64,000 nucleotides of DNA from Igneacidithiobacillus copahuensis (GTDB lineage: Bacteria; Pseudomonadota; Gammaproteobacteria; Acidithiobacillales; Acidithiobacillaceae). Where the stretch lies: positions 1-64,000 of the forward strand of contig NZ_JAAXYO010000036.1 in the NCBI RefSeq assembly GCF_018854015.1, in the 5' to 3' direction. Position 1 is the stretch's first letter. Each line of letters opens with the position of its first letter. The translations under genes and the position numbers were made by a program. The notes beneath the pieces are model-generated. The model was not told the origin of the DNA and did not search any database. It saw only the letters and a program-made list of their open reading frames with translations. Positions 17,465 to 25,772 of the stretch are shown here, in pieces.

Positions 17465-19090
17465 TTGCTCAGCACCCATCAATTGACCATGCAATTTGCT
17501 TCCAAACCGCTCTTTGAGAATGTCAGCGTCGAGTTTGGCGATGGCAACCGCTACGGCCTGATTGGCGCCAACGGCAGCGGCAAGACAACCCTGATGAAAA
17601 TCCTCGGCGGCGATCTAGAACCCAGCTCCGGCAACGTCAGCCTCAGTAGTGGCGAGCGCCTCGGTAAACTGCGTCAGGACCAGTTTGCGTTTGAAGAGTA
17701 CACGGTTCTGGATACGGTGATGATGGGTCATGCGGAGTTCTGGCGGGTCAAACAGGAACGCGATCGTCTCTACGCCCTGGCGGAGCTGACGGAAGAAGAG
17801 GGCATGGCGATTGCCCAGATCGAGGGAGAGTATGCGGAACTCGACGGCTATTCTGCCGAGGCACGGGCGGGGGAACTACTGATTGGGGTGGGCATTCCCC
17901 TGGAACAACATACAGGATTGATGTCGGCCGTGGCCCCCGGCTGGAAACTGCGGGTACTCCTCGCTCAGGCACTCTTTGCCGACCCGGACATCCTGCTGCT
18001 CGACGAGCCTACCAACAATCTGGATATTCATACGATTCAGTGGCTGGAAGAGCTGCTGAGCACCATCAACAGCACCATCATCATCATTTCTCATGACCGC
18101 CATTTTCTGAACAGCGTCTGCACCCACATGGCGGATCTGGACTACGGTGAGCTGCGCATCTATCCGGGAAATTACGACGAGTACATGCGTGCCTCAACGC
18201 TGGTACGGGAACAATTACTGGCCGAAAATGATAAAAAGCGGGAAAAAATGGCGGAGTTACAGACCTTCGTCAGCCGTTTTTCGGCCAATGCCTCAAAAGC
18301 TAAACAGGCGACCTCGCGGGCGCGCCAGCTCGAAAAAATCCAGCTGGAGGAGGTGAAGCCCTCTAGCCGGCAGAATCCTTATCTCGTGTTTCAACAAGAG
18401 CGCAAGTTGTATCGCCACGCCGTAGACAGCAAGGATTTGGGCAAGAGTTTTGGCGAATTGCGCCTGTTCCACAAGTTGCGCCTGCAGATAGAGGCGGGGG
18501 AACGGGTGGCGATCATTGGCGCCAATGGTCTGGGCAAAACCACTCTGCTGCGCTGCCTGCTGGGCGAAATCGAGCTGGATACCGGGACGGTCAAATGGGC
18601 CGAGAACGCCAGGATCGGTTATTTTCCCCAGGATTATGCCGCGGAGTTTGCCGAGGAGCGGAGTCTTTTTGCATGGATGAGCCAATGGCGCAGCGAAAAG
18701 GACGATGATCAGATCATCCGTGGCATATTGGGCCGCCTCCTCTTTGGTCAGGATCAGGTGGACCGACCGGTACAGGTACTTTCCGGCGGCGAAAAGGGGC
18801 GCATGCTCTTTGGCAAACTGACCCTGCAAAGACCCAACGTCTTGATTCTCGATGAACCGACCAATCATCTGGACATGGAGTCCATCGAATCGCTGAACAC
18901 GGCCCTGGAAAAATTTGACGGTACCCTGATTTTTGTCAGTCATGACCGGGAATTCGTCTCGTCGCTGGCCACCCGCATCATCGAATTTACCGCCCACGGC
19001 ATCGAGGATTTCAAGGGCAGCTACGAAGACTATCTGCGCAGCCAGCAAGCTGCCAAAGTCCCTCCGAAAAAGGTTGGGAAAGGTCGGTGA
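17465..19090 (+). CDS. ybiT: ABC-F ribosome-associated ATPase, YbiT type
   Basis: A soluble 541-residue protein with two ABC ATPase domains and no membrane part. ABC-F proteins bind the ribosomal E site and help stalled or paused ribosomes. Walker A motifs are GANGSGKTT (about 35-42) and GANGLGKTT (about 355), the linker between them carries the long FVSRFSANASKAKQATSRARQLEK helix pair, and DEPTNNLD and DEPTNHLD are the two Walker B ends. The pattern follows E. coli YbiT closely from MQFASKPLFENVSV on. TTG 17465 is taken as start because GGAG lies seven bases before it and YbiT begins there. Confidence 0.88.
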   Translation: MLSTHQLTMQFASKPLFENVSVEFGDGNRYGLIGANGSGKTTLMKILGGDLEPSSGNVSLSSGERLGKLRQDQFAFEEYTVLDTVMMGHAEFWRVKQERDRLYALAELTEEEGMAIAQIEGEYAELDGYSAEARAGELLIGVGIPLEQHTGLMSAVAPGWKLRVLLAQALFADPDILLLDEPTNNLDIHTIQWLEELLSTINSTIIIISHDRHFLNSVCTHMADLDYGELRIYPGNYDEYMRASTLVREQLLAENDKKREKMAELQTFVSRFSANASKAKQATSRARQLEKIQLEEVKPSSRQNPYLVFQQERKLYRHAVDSKDLGKSFGELRLFHKLRLQIEAGERVAIIGANGLGKTTLLRCLLGEIELDTGTVKWAENARIGYFPQDYAAEFAEERSLFAWMSQWRSEKDDDQIIRGILGRLLFGQDQVDRPVQVLSGGEKGRMLFGKLTLQRPNVLILDEPTNHLDMESIESLNTALEKFDGTLIFVSHDREFVSSLATRIIEFTAHGIEDFKGSYEDYLRSQQAAKVPPKKVGKGR

Positions 19091-19122
19091 ACTCTGGCAG
19101 GAAATGATACTCCATAGAGATC

Positions 19123-19257
19123 ATGCCAAAAGATCCCGCGTATGCCGAGGCGCGAGCCCTGCTCAAACTGCTCCTGATCAGCGGTGCCATCACCCTGGCG
19201 AGTGCGGCGGTTATTGTCGTACTCTGGTGGCTGTATGCTGCCGGAGGCCATGGATGA
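19123..19257 (+). CDS. Small single-helix membrane protein, 44 residues
   Basis: A short reading frame not recognised as any family. It begins MPKDPAYAEARALLK and has one strong membrane helix at about residues 16-40 (LLLISGAITLAS then VIVVLWWLYAA), ending AAGGHG. It starts 32 bases after ybiT, after a modest AGAG ribosome site, and its end overlaps the next gene's start by eight bases, which suggests translational coupling. Such coupling, and the clean hydrophobic helix, are the reasons for calling it a gene. Confidence 0.55.
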   Translation: MPKDPAYAEARALLKLLLISGAITLASAAVIVVLWWLYAAGGHG

Positions 19258-19639
19258 AGCAATGCTGAAAACTTGCGGAGATGCGCACTACCGGTATCTG
19301 GATATGCGCGAAGCCGAGCCAGGGGATCACTTCTTTCACCTTCGCCATCAACCCTACAGTGACGTGGTGGCAGCAATCGAAGCGGCGGAGGTCCTGAGCG
19401 TCGACGACAAAACCCTGCACTGTCGGGTGCAGGGGCAACGCAAACCCTGGAAACTGCGGCGTCAGGCCGAGCACATCCACTGTTATGTGGGTGAAGATCC
19501 TCTGTTTCAGCAATTGTATTACACCTTCACCCGGGCCCAGCGCATTCAGCAGGCCAAGGAATGGGTGCGCCACGCGCCTCCCGAGCGTTTCGATGAAGAG
19601 GTACTGCAGGCCATCGAGCGCTGGCACGGCACAGGCTGA
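19250..19639 (+). CDS. Hypothetical protein of unknown family, 129 residues
   Basis: I do not recognise this protein. It is hydrophilic, with no signal peptide or membrane helix, and reads as a folded soluble protein: mixed charged and aromatic residues (DMREAEPGDHFFHLRH, QGQRKPWKLRRQAEHIHCYVGEDPLFQQLYYTF is its central region, split here for length into two parts around QGQ). The likely start is ATG 19250, with ATG 19262 as alternative. It overlaps the 44-residue membrane protein and precedes the rpmH promoter. A partnership between the two small genes is inference only. Confidence 0.6.
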   Translation: MDEAMLKTCGDAHYRYLDMREAEPGDHFFHLRHQPYSDVVAAIEAAEVLSVDDKTLHCRVQGQRKPWKLRRQAEHIHCYVGEDPLFQQLYYTFTRAQRIQQAKEWVRHAPPERFDEEVLQAIERWHGTG

Positions 19640-19666
19640 GGACCCAGCGCGATCCTCCTCCCCACC

Positions 19667-19695
19667 TTGACTTTGACCTCTCTTCTCCTTATCTT
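19667..19695 (+). promoter_or_regulatory. Sigma-70 type promoter of the rpmH operon
   Basis: The -35 box TTGACT (19667-19672) and -10 box TATCTT (19690-19695) are 17 bases apart, the best spacing. It lies 33 bases before the rpmH start and probably drives rpmH-rnpA-yidD-yidC-mnmE. Confidence 0.65.
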
Positions 19696-19728
19696 CTGTG
19701 CCCTTACGAAATTTTGGGGTAGATCATC

Positions 19729-19863
19729 ATGAAGCGCACTTTTCAGCCTAGCGTCGTGCATCGCAAGCGCACTCACGGTTTCCGCGCCCGCATGGCGACC
19801 AAGTCTGGGCGCCTGGTCCTCAAGCGGCGGCGCGCCAAGGGTCGATACAAGCTCTGTCCCTGA
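19729..19863 (+). CDS. rpmH: Ribosomal protein bL34
   Basis: The smallest protein of the large ribosomal subunit, 44 residues as usual. The family pattern MKRTFQPS, KRTHGFRARM, GRLVLKRRRAKGR is fully present. It is the first gene of the conserved rpmH-rnpA-yidD-yidC-mnmE order and starts 33 bases after a good promoter. GGGGT upstream may serve as ribosome site. Confidence 0.97.
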   Translation: MKRTFQPSVVHRKRTHGFRARMATKSGRLVLKRRRAKGRYKLCP

Positions 19864-19866
19864 GGG

Positions 19867-20196
19867 ATGAGCCAACAGTCGTTCACGCGTAACGACCGCC
19901 TGCGCAATCAAGCCGAAATCCGCCTTGCCTTGCGCGAGGGGAAGAAGCGCAGTTTCCCTGAGCTGGTATTCTATCGCCTGGACAATGACCTGGGGCATGC
20001 GCGCATTGGCTTTGCCGTCAGCCGGAAGGTCGGTAAGGCGGTGTACCGCAACCGACTGAAGCGCCGGCTGCGCGAGGCCTTTCGTCTGAGTGCTGGCCGC
20101 TACCTGCCGTACGATCTCATGGTCGTAGCGCGTCCGGCCGCACGCGATGCGGCCTATTCCGTGCTGCGTGGCCGCCTCGACAGCGTGCTGCGCTGA
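19867..20196 (+). CDS. rnpA: Ribonuclease P protein component
   Basis: A 109-residue basic protein that joins the RNase P RNA to cut 5' leaders from tRNA precursors. The family RNR motif is present in the stretch KVGKAVYRNRLKRRLREAF, and the fold begins with FTRNDRLRNQAEIRLALREG and ends with LMVVARPAARDA. The start lies 3 bases after rpmH, and its stop shares one base with yidD, so the genes are tightly coupled. Confidence 0.95.
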   Translation: MSQQSFTRNDRLRNQAEIRLALREGKKRSFPELVFYRLDNDLGHARIGFAVSRKVGKAVYRNRLKRRLREAFRLSAGRYLPYDLMVVARPAARDAAYSVLRGRLDSVLR

Positions 20197-20414
20197 TGAC
20201 CATGCTACGTCGCGGCGCTATCGCCCTGATCCATACCTACCAGCTCGTCCTGAGCCCCTTTCTCGGGCAGAATTGCCGCTACCATCCAACCTGCTCGCAT
20301 TACACCTGTGAGGCTATTGAACGCTATGGTGTCCTGCGCGGTGCCTGGATGGGTGTCAAACGTATCGCTCGCTGTCATCCTTTTCACCCGGGGGGGTACG
20401 ACCCCGTCCCCTGA
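20196..20414 (+). CDS. yidD: Membrane protein insertion efficiency factor YidD
   Basis: A 72-residue protein that assists insertion of membrane proteins through YidC. The conserved core YHPTCSHYTCEAIERYG with three cysteines, and the ending ARCHPFHPGGYDPVP, are diagnostic. An amphipathic N-terminal helix (RRGAIALIHTYQLVLSP) fits peripheral membrane attachment. ATG 20196 overlaps the rnpA stop by one base; ATG 20202 is possible too. yidC follows 14 bases later. Confidence 0.95.
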   Translation: MTMLRRGAIALIHTYQLVLSPFLGQNCRYHPTCSHYTCEAIERYGVLRGAWMGVKRIARCHPFHPGGYDPVP

Positions 20415-20428
20415 GTTTTCGGAGCCCC

Positions 20429-22036
20429 ATGGATAGCAAACGTACCATCCTTGCCGTCGTCCTCTCGATCATCGTCCTGGTACTCTTCGAGTGGCTGGCA
20501 CCCCATCCCAAGCCCAGCCCGAAGGCAACACCAACAGCGGCCACCCAGTCCGCAGCCGCCCAGCCAACGGCGGCGACCCAATCGGCCGCGCCCACAAGCA
20601 GCGTACCAGCGGCGCCCAGCACCGTTCCGGTAGTGACGAGCAGCAGCGCGGTGGGCGAGGGACCCAGCGTCAGCTTCCAGACGGATCTCTATACCGGAAA
20701 GATCTATCTGCAAGGCGGTGATATCCAGAATCTCGGTCTGCGCAAATATCCTATCGCCGTGGATGACAAGGCTCCCTATCCCATTCTGGACAGCAGCGCC
20801 GCGCGCTTGACGGCACAGCAAAGCGGCTTCATTGCTACCGACGGACAGACCCTGCGCGCCGACTTCAGCGCCCCGCAGACGATCACTGACGGTGGGCCCA
20901 TCACCCTGAGCGGCCAGGCCGGTCCTCTGAAAATCGAAAAGACCTTTTCGTTTGATCCACATACCTATCTGATCAACGAAGACATCCGCATCACGAATAC
21001 CGGCAAGGAGCCCTGGAAAGGCAGCTATTTCGACCAGATTCTGCGCAATGACCGAACCCAGAGCCATTGGTTCATGTCGATCTTTACGGGCTCGGTCCTG
21101 ATGCACAACGGCAGTCTGAGTGAGAAGGCCTTTTCCGATCTCCGCGACCATCCCGAGGAGCATGGCGGTCCCGGTTGGGCTGGCATGACGGATCACTATT
21201 TCCTGCAGGCGGTACTCCCTGAACCCCATGCCAGCGTGCAACTCTATGCGCGGCCGGCGGGCAGCAACTATGTAGCGGGCGTGCAGCAGGCCCTGCCCAC
21301 CCTGCAACCGGGGCAGAGCTATACTCTGCGCCAGCAACTGTTCCTGGGCCCGAAACAGCAGGACCAGCTCGCGGCGCTGGGACGTGGCCTGGAACAGACC
21401 GTTGATTACGGCTGGTTCTCCATCGTGGCCGAGCCCATGCACGGGGTGCTGACCTGGTTCCATTCCTGGGCCGGCAACTGGGGCCTCGCCATCATCCTTC
21501 TGGTCGTGGCGGTAAAGATCATCTTCTTCTACCCCTCCGCGATCAGTTATCGCTCCATGGCCAACATGCGCAAGCTGCAGCCCAAACTGGAGCAGATCAA
21601 GAAGGAGACCAATGGCGACCGGCAGCAAATGGGCGCCAAGATGATGGAGCTCTACCGCACGGAAAAGGTCAACCCGATGGCGGGTTGTCTGCCCATCGTC
21701 ATCCAAATGCCCGTCTTCATTGCCCTCTACTGGGTGCTGGTGGAGAGCGTATCGTTGCGGCAGGCGCCGTTCATTCTTTGGATTCATGATCTGGCACTTC
21801 CCGACCCGTACTACATCCTGCCCCTGCTCATGGGCATCAGTATGTTCCTGCAGCAGCGCCTGAACCCGGCACCCATGGATCCGGTGCAGAAAAAGATCAT
21901 GTCGATCCTGCCCGTGGCTTTCGCCATCTTTTTCTCTTTCTTCCCCGCGGGTCTGGTGCTGTACTGGCTGACCAACAACGTCTTTGGCATCATCCAGCAG
22001 TACCTGATCACCCGCCACGTCATGAAAGAGAGCTAG
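20429..22036 (+). CDS. yidC: Membrane protein insertase YidC
   Basis: Inserts and folds inner-membrane proteins, alone or with SecYEG. The 535-residue protein has an N-terminal membrane helix (residues 5-22), an Ala/Pro/Ser/Thr linker, the large periplasmic beta domain (about 75-330), and the conserved C-terminal insertase core with WGLAIILLVVAVKIIFFYP, KMMELYRTEKVNPMAGCLP and the final helices. Length fits the Gram-negative form. GGAG lies before ATG 20429. mnmE follows after a single base. Confidence 0.95.
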   Translation: MDSKRTILAVVLSIIVLVLFEWLAPHPKPSPKATPTAATQSAAAQPTAATQSAAPTSSVPAAPSTVPVVTSSSAVGEGPSVSFQTDLYTGKIYLQGGDIQNLGLRKYPIAVDDKAPYPILDSSAARLTAQQSGFIATDGQTLRADFSAPQTITDGGPITLSGQAGPLKIEKTFSFDPHTYLINEDIRITNTGKEPWKGSYFDQILRNDRTQSHWFMSIFTGSVLMHNGSLSEKAFSDLRDHPEEHGGPGWAGMTDHYFLQAVLPEPHASVQLYARPAGSNYVAGVQQALPTLQPGQSYTLRQQLFLGPKQQDQLAALGRGLEQTVDYGWFSIVAEPMHGVLTWFHSWAGNWGLAIILLVVAVKIIFFYPSAISYRSMANMRKLQPKLEQIKKETNGDRQQMGAKMMELYRTEKVNPMAGCLPIVIQMPVFIALYWVLVESVSLRQAPFILWIHDLALPDPYYILPLLMGISMFLQQRLNPAPMDPVQKKIMSILPVAFAIFFSFFPAGLVLYWLTNNVFGIIQQYLITRHVMKES

Positions 22037-22037
22037 G

Positions 22038-23402
22038 GTGTCGCGCCAAGGGCGCTACCAGCTGGGCGACAGCATCGTCGCCGTCGCCACCCCCCCCGGA
22101 ATCGGCGGCGTTGGTATTCTCCGCCTGTCTGGCCCCGAGGCCCTGGAGATTGCCAATACCCTGTGCGGCCTGCCCCAGCGCAAACAATGGCGTCCACGCC
22201 ATGCCTACCTGCGACAGTTTTTTCTAGCGCCCGGGGAGCGCGTCGACCACGGTATCGCGCTGTATTTTCCCGCGCCGCACAGCTATACCGGCGAAGACGT
22301 GGTGGAGCTGCAGGGCCATGGCAGTCCGATCATCCTCAGCGCGCTCCTCGAATACGCCGTGCGCCTGGGGGCGCGGCCAGCGCGTGCCGGCGAGTTCAGC
22401 GAGCGCGCGTTTCTCAATGACCGTCTGGACCTGGCGCAGGCGGAGGCGGTTGCCGATCTCATCCATGCCCGTAGCCAGTCCCAAGCGCGCGCGGCTCTGG
22501 CCAGCCTGGAGGGGCAATTTTCTGCCGCCATTAGCGGCCTACGCCAGGAGATTCTCCACTCCCTGGCACTCGCCGAGGCCGGCCTCGATTTCAGCGAAGA
22601 AGACCTCGGTGACGAACACCTGCAGACGCTGGCCACGCAACTCCAGCAATTGCAAAGGCAGCTGGCCCGGATTCTGGAGCAGAGTCGCTCCAGCGCGCGG
22701 CTGGCGCGCGGGGCCCGGATCCTTCTGGTCGGCGCCCCCAATGTCGGTAAATCCAGCCTGCTCAATGCCCTGTCGGGTCGCGACAGTGCCATCGTCACCG
22801 CGATTCCCGGAACCACCCGCGATGTCCTGCGTGAAGAGCTCGAACTCGAGGGACTACCCCTCGAGCTCCTGGACACCGCCGGATTGCGCGACAGCACCGA
22901 CGCGGTGGAACAGGAAGGCATCCGCCGCAGCCGCGCCCTGCTCGAAAGCGCCGAAGAAATCCTCCTCCTGCTCGATGCCAGTCGTGGCTGCTCGTCGGAA
23001 GACGCCAAGTTGCTGGCGGAGCTCGATCGCCAACGCTGTACGGTGCTGTGGAACAAGATCGATCTCTGCTCGGACTTCGTCGCTCCGGATCTGGGGGTGC
23101 CAGCCCTCTGTATCTCTGCCCATAGCGGCGCCGGTCTGGCAGAATTACGCTCCTATCTGCGCCAACGCCTGGGTGGCAACAACGAGAGCGCCTGGTCGGC
23201 GCGTCAGCGCCATGTGCTGGCGCTGGAAGAGGCTCAGGGGCATCTTGCCGAGGCAGCACAGTTTCTGGAGCTGGATGCCGGCGAAGAACTCCTCGCGCAA
23301 ACGCTGCGGGAAAGTGCCAACGCCCTCGGCCAGATCACCGGGGTCGTGGATGTGGAGGAAATCCTGGGAGAGATCTTTTCGCGCTTTTGTATCGGCAAGT
23401 AG
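22038..23402 (+). CDS. mnmE: tRNA modification GTPase MnmE (TrmE)
   Basis: With MnmG it makes 5-carboxymethylaminomethyl uridine at the wobble base of certain tRNAs. The 454 residues comprise an N-terminal folate-binding domain, a helical domain, and an inserted Ras-like G domain with GAPNVGKSSLLNAL (G1), TTRDV (G2), DTAGLRD (G3) and NKID (G4). The chain ends in FCIGK, the conserved C-(I/L)-GK end with the catalytic cysteine. GTG 22038 is the start, one base after the yidC stop. It is the last gene of the rpmH operon. Confidence 0.95.
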   Translation: MSRQGRYQLGDSIVAVATPPGIGGVGILRLSGPEALEIANTLCGLPQRKQWRPRHAYLRQFFLAPGERVDHGIALYFPAPHSYTGEDVVELQGHGSPIILSALLEYAVRLGARPARAGEFSERAFLNDRLDLAQAEAVADLIHARSQSQARAALASLEGQFSAAISGLRQEILHSLALAEAGLDFSEEDLGDEHLQTLATQLQQLQRQLARILEQSRSSARLARGARILLVGAPNVGKSSLLNALSGRDSAIVTAIPGTTRDVLREELELEGLPLELLDTAGLRDSTDAVEQEGIRRSRALLESAEEILLLLDASRGCSSEDAKLLAELDRQRCTVLWNKIDLCSDFVAPDLGVPALCISAHSGAGLAELRSYLRQRLGGNNESAWSARQRHVLALEEAQGHLAEAAQFLELDAGEELLAQTLRESANALGQITGVVDVEEILGEIFSRFCIGK

Positions 23403-23409
23403 AGACTTT

Positions 23410-23438
23410 TTGTCAGAGATGTCCATCTCGACTATCCT
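23410..23438 (+). promoter_or_regulatory. Promoter with internal palindrome before the SoxYZ-like genes
   Basis: A -35 box TTGTCA (23410-23415) and -10 box TATCCT (23433-23438) are 17 bases apart. The spacer contains GAGATG-TC-CATCTC, a perfect 6-bp inverted repeat at 23416-23429, extended by GTC and GAC on the outside with a one-base bulge. A palindrome in this position is a natural site for a repressor. The regulator is not known. Confidence 0.5.
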
Positions 23439-23469
23439 GTAGTCTTACACCTACATTGCGGAGCAGAGC

Positions 23470-23967
23470 ATGCATAAAAGGGATTTCCTGCGCCTGAGCG
23501 CCCTTGGTACCAGCCTTGCCTTGGGAGCCTCGCTGATCGGCACCCGCATCGCCAGGGCGGCAAATGCCGAGGGCTGGCCAGCGCAGTCCTTTGCTGCCAG
23601 CAGCGTCGATCAGGTACTGCAGGATCTATTTCAGATGCGTACACTGACGGAGTCCGATCGTGTACATGTGCTGGTCGGCAAAGAAGTCGATGATGCGCTC
23701 AGCGTACCCGTATCGGTGTCCGTGAATCACCCCATGACGGATGACGATTACATTGCGCGAATCTATGTGCTGGTCGATCACAACCCCACGCCGTTAGCGA
23801 GCATCTTTCACTGCAGTCCGGCCAATGGCAAGGCGGCGTGTTACCAGAGAGTCAAAGTGTTACACGACAGTCCGCTGCGGGTCATCGCCCAAAGCAACCG
23901 CGGTGATATCTTTGCAGCCAAACCCGCGTGGGTGCATGTCGTCAAAAGCAAAGGAGCTGCAGAATGA
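23470..23967 (+). CDS. SoxY-like sulfur-carrier-family protein lacking the C-terminal GGCGG
   Basis: A 165-residue exported protein with the SoxY fold: an N-terminal signal beginning MHKRDFLRLSALG (Tat-like, but KR instead of RR), then an immunoglobulin-like beta domain. Standard SoxY carries thiosulfate-derived sulfur on the cysteine of a C-terminal GGCGG arm. This protein ends VHVVKSKGAAE, with no such arm. It has two other cysteines, Cys115 and Cys124, at positions not known as carriers. It overlaps the SoxZ-like gene (ATGA). No soxAX, soxB or soxCD lies nearby. It may have another function. Confidence 0.7.
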   Translation: MHKRDFLRLSALGTSLALGASLIGTRIARAANAEGWPAQSFAASSVDQVLQDLFQMRTLTESDRVHVLVGKEVDDALSVPVSVSVNHPMTDDDYIARIYVLVDHNPTPLASIFHCSPANGKAACYQRVKVLHDSPLRVIAQSNRGDIFAAKPAWVHVVKSKGAAE

Positions 23968-24302
23968 GCGCACTGAGTACTTTGGGAGGCCGGCTGTCAC
24001 GGCGCCTCGAGGAGGTGCAGATTAGCCTGCCAGAAAACGCGAAACAGGGAGAGATCATCGAGATCCGGGCGCTGATCCTGCATCCATCGCAAAGCGAGGG
24101 CAAGACGCTGTTCATCGAAGAGGTGGCCTTTGCCCTGGGTGGCAAGACGTTCTGCCACTTCGATCTTTCCAGTATGAGCAGCGCGAATCCCTATCTTGCC
24201 GTTCCCCTGCGCGCCGAAAAAAGCGGAATGATCTCCGCACACTGGCGCAACAACCAGGGGCAGACGGGATCAGGGCAGAAATTCCTGTCCATCGCCGAGT
24301 AA
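23964..24302 (+). CDS. SoxZ-like protein
   Basis: A 112-residue partner of the SoxY-like protein. In Sox systems SoxZ forms the heterodimer that presents the SoxY arm to other enzymes. Visible family patterns are EIIEIRALILHPSQ near residue 30, ANPYLAVPLRAEKSG near 75, and the final beta strands. No signal peptide is seen, as for most SoxZ, which are carried out with SoxY. The start is the ATG within ATGA overlapping the soxY-like stop, after an AAAGGAG ribosome site. A strong stem-loop follows. Confidence 0.75.
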   Translation: MSALSTLGGRLSRRLEEVQISLPENAKQGEIIEIRALILHPSQSEGKTLFIEEVAFALGGKTFCHFDLSSMSSANPYLAVPLRAEKSGMISAHWRNNQGQTGSGQKFLSIAE

Positions 24303-24305
24303 GAA

Positions 24306-24326
24306 AAGGGGGGTCACGCCCCCCTT
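24306..24326. terminator. Terminator shared by the SoxZ-like and hsp20 genes
   Basis: AAGGGGGG and CCCCCCTT pair around TCACG. Read on the minus strand, the stem is followed by a T-rich tail (TTTTCTTA), so it best serves hsp20. On the plus strand it lacks a clear T-run. Confidence 0.7.
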
Positions 24327-24350
24327 GCTCCGCAGCTGACGCAATACCGC

Positions 24351-24794
24351 CTATTCGACGGCAATCTTGCGCCGCTTGGCCGACTCCGCCTTGGGCAGGG
24401 TCAGCTCCAGCACCCCGTCCTTGTAGGCCGCCTTGCTTTGACTGGCGTCGACATCCACCGGTAGCTGGATGGTGCGGGCGAACTCACCGTAGCGTCGCTC
24501 TCGGTAAATGTACTTGCCCTCTTCCTTACTGCTGTCCTCTTCCTTGCTCCCACTGATATATACCTGATTGCCATGCACCTGGATGTCGAGCTTGTCCTTG
24601 TCGACACCAGCAATCTCCGCTTTGACGACGATTTCGTTGTCGCGGTCGATAACATCGAGATGTGCGACGTTTGGTCGCGCTGCTGCAGTGCTGCCCTGCA
24701 GGGGCCGGAAGAAGCCGGGAAGCACCGCATCAAAGATCTGCTCGACGGGATCGGCAACCCGTACGGATGGGTTACTGACAGCCTTTTCACTCAT
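24351..24794 (-). CDS. Small heat-shock protein, Hsp20/IbpA family
   Basis: A 147-residue ATP-independent chaperone that holds unfolding proteins. The alpha-crystallin domain runs from about residue 40 to 140: VKAEIAGVDKDKLDIQVHGN, RERRYGEFARTIQLP, AAYKDGVLELTLPK, then a short tail with the basic end KRRKIAVE. The start at 24794 follows a strong AGGAGAG ribosome site; the in-frame ATG at 24815 lacks one. It is the first of several minus-strand genes. A heat-shock promoter was not recognised. Confidence 0.9.
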   Translation of the reverse strand: MSEKAVSNPSVRVADPVEQIFDAVLPGFFRPLQGSTAAARPNVAHLDVIDRDNEIVVKAEIAGVDKDKLDIQVHGNQVYISGSKEEDSSKEEGKYIYRERRYGEFARTIQLPVDVDASQSKAAYKDGVLELTLPKAESAKRRKIAVE

Positions 24795-24872
24795 GATGAC
24801 TCTCCTCTTGACCAATGGTCCTCGCTGACCTGTCCCAAATCTGGGGTCGGTTTTGCGCTTTTCAAGGGCTTG

Positions 24873-25772
24873 TCAATAGGGGTAATCCCAACCGGGAGCC
24901 GGATCCTTATACCGGCGGTGCACCCACCAGTATTGTTCTGGTGCCCGACGAATGGCGGCCTCGAGGGCAGCATTCATGGTCGCCGCATCGGCCACGTCAT
25001 CACCGCTGGGGAACTCTTCCGGCAGGGGCACGATCTCGATCTCGTAACCACGCCCGGCCGGCAAGCGATAGGCGAAGAGTCCAAAGGTCGGGCTGCCTCG
25101 TCGTTGCGCCAAACGTGCCAGCAACGGCGTGGTGCAGGCCGGCCGCGCAAAGAAGGGCGCAAAGACGCCCTCGCTCGGATCCACATTTTGATCGGGGAGG
25201 ACGCCCACTACCTCGCCCCGTTGCAAAGCCTGCAGCAATCCGCGGATACCACCATCCTTGGCCACCAGGCGAGCACCACTGCGTCCGCGGCCGGCGACCA
25301 TCTGTGCATTGATGGCGGCGTTGCGAGTCGGCATGTAGAGCACCGTCACCGGCCAGCGCTGGCCGATATACTGCACTGCGGCCTCCCAGGCCCCCAGGTG
25401 CGCGGTGAAGAGCACGACCCCTTGCCCCTTCTCCAGGGCGACATCCACCGCTTCCGCACCGCGCACGGAACGAATCAACTCCAGGCTTCGCGGTAGAGGC
25501 CAAAACCAGAGGGGCCCCAGTTCCACGAAGGCCTGCCCGAGCTGGCGGAAATGCTGGGCGAGCAGATTCCGCCGCCGCCGATCATCCAGTTCGGGATAGG
25601 CGATCTCCAGATTCCTGCGCGCCACCCGTCGGCCACGCGCTACGAGAAGACGGGCCAGGTCGCCCAGGCGATTACCCACCCATACTCGAAGCGGGCGCGG
25701 CGCACGCGCCAGGAGCCGCAAGAGCCCTGCTATCATGGCGGCGAGCCAGGAGTTGAAACGCCCAGCCGCCAT
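24873..25772 (-). CDS. Lipid A biosynthesis acyltransferase, LpxL/HtrB family
   Basis: Adds a secondary acyl chain to the lipid A precursor at the inner membrane, 299 residues, normal length. The N-terminus carries a membrane helix (AAMIAGLLRLLARAP) and the catalytic motif H-x4-E is seen as HLGAWE. Other family signs are the VLPDQ stretch (VVGVLPDQNVDPSEG) and the C-terminal APEQYWWVHRRYK. The start at 25772 overlaps the mscS stop by one base (TGATG), pointing to coupling. LpxL versus LpxM or LpxP specificity is not decided. Confidence 0.85.
   Translation of the reverse strand: MAAGRFNSWLAAMIAGLLRLLARAPRPLRVWVGNRLGDLARLLVARGRRVARRNLEIAYPELDDRRRRNLLAQHFRQLGQAFVELGPLWFWPLPRSLELIRSVRGAEAVDVALEKGQGVVLFTAHLGAWEAAVQYIGQRWPVTVLYMPTRNAAINAQMVAGRGRSGARLVAKDGGIRGLLQALQRGEVVGVLPDQNVDPSEGVFAPFFARPACTTPLLARLAQRRGSPTFGLFAYRLPAGRGYEIEIVPLPEEFPSGDDVADAATMNAALEAAIRRAPEQYWWVHRRYKDPAPGWDYPY

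Noticed and set aside
20384..22018. 544-residue minus-strand frame
   Set aside because: Antisense to yidC, whose conserved core and operon position are certain.
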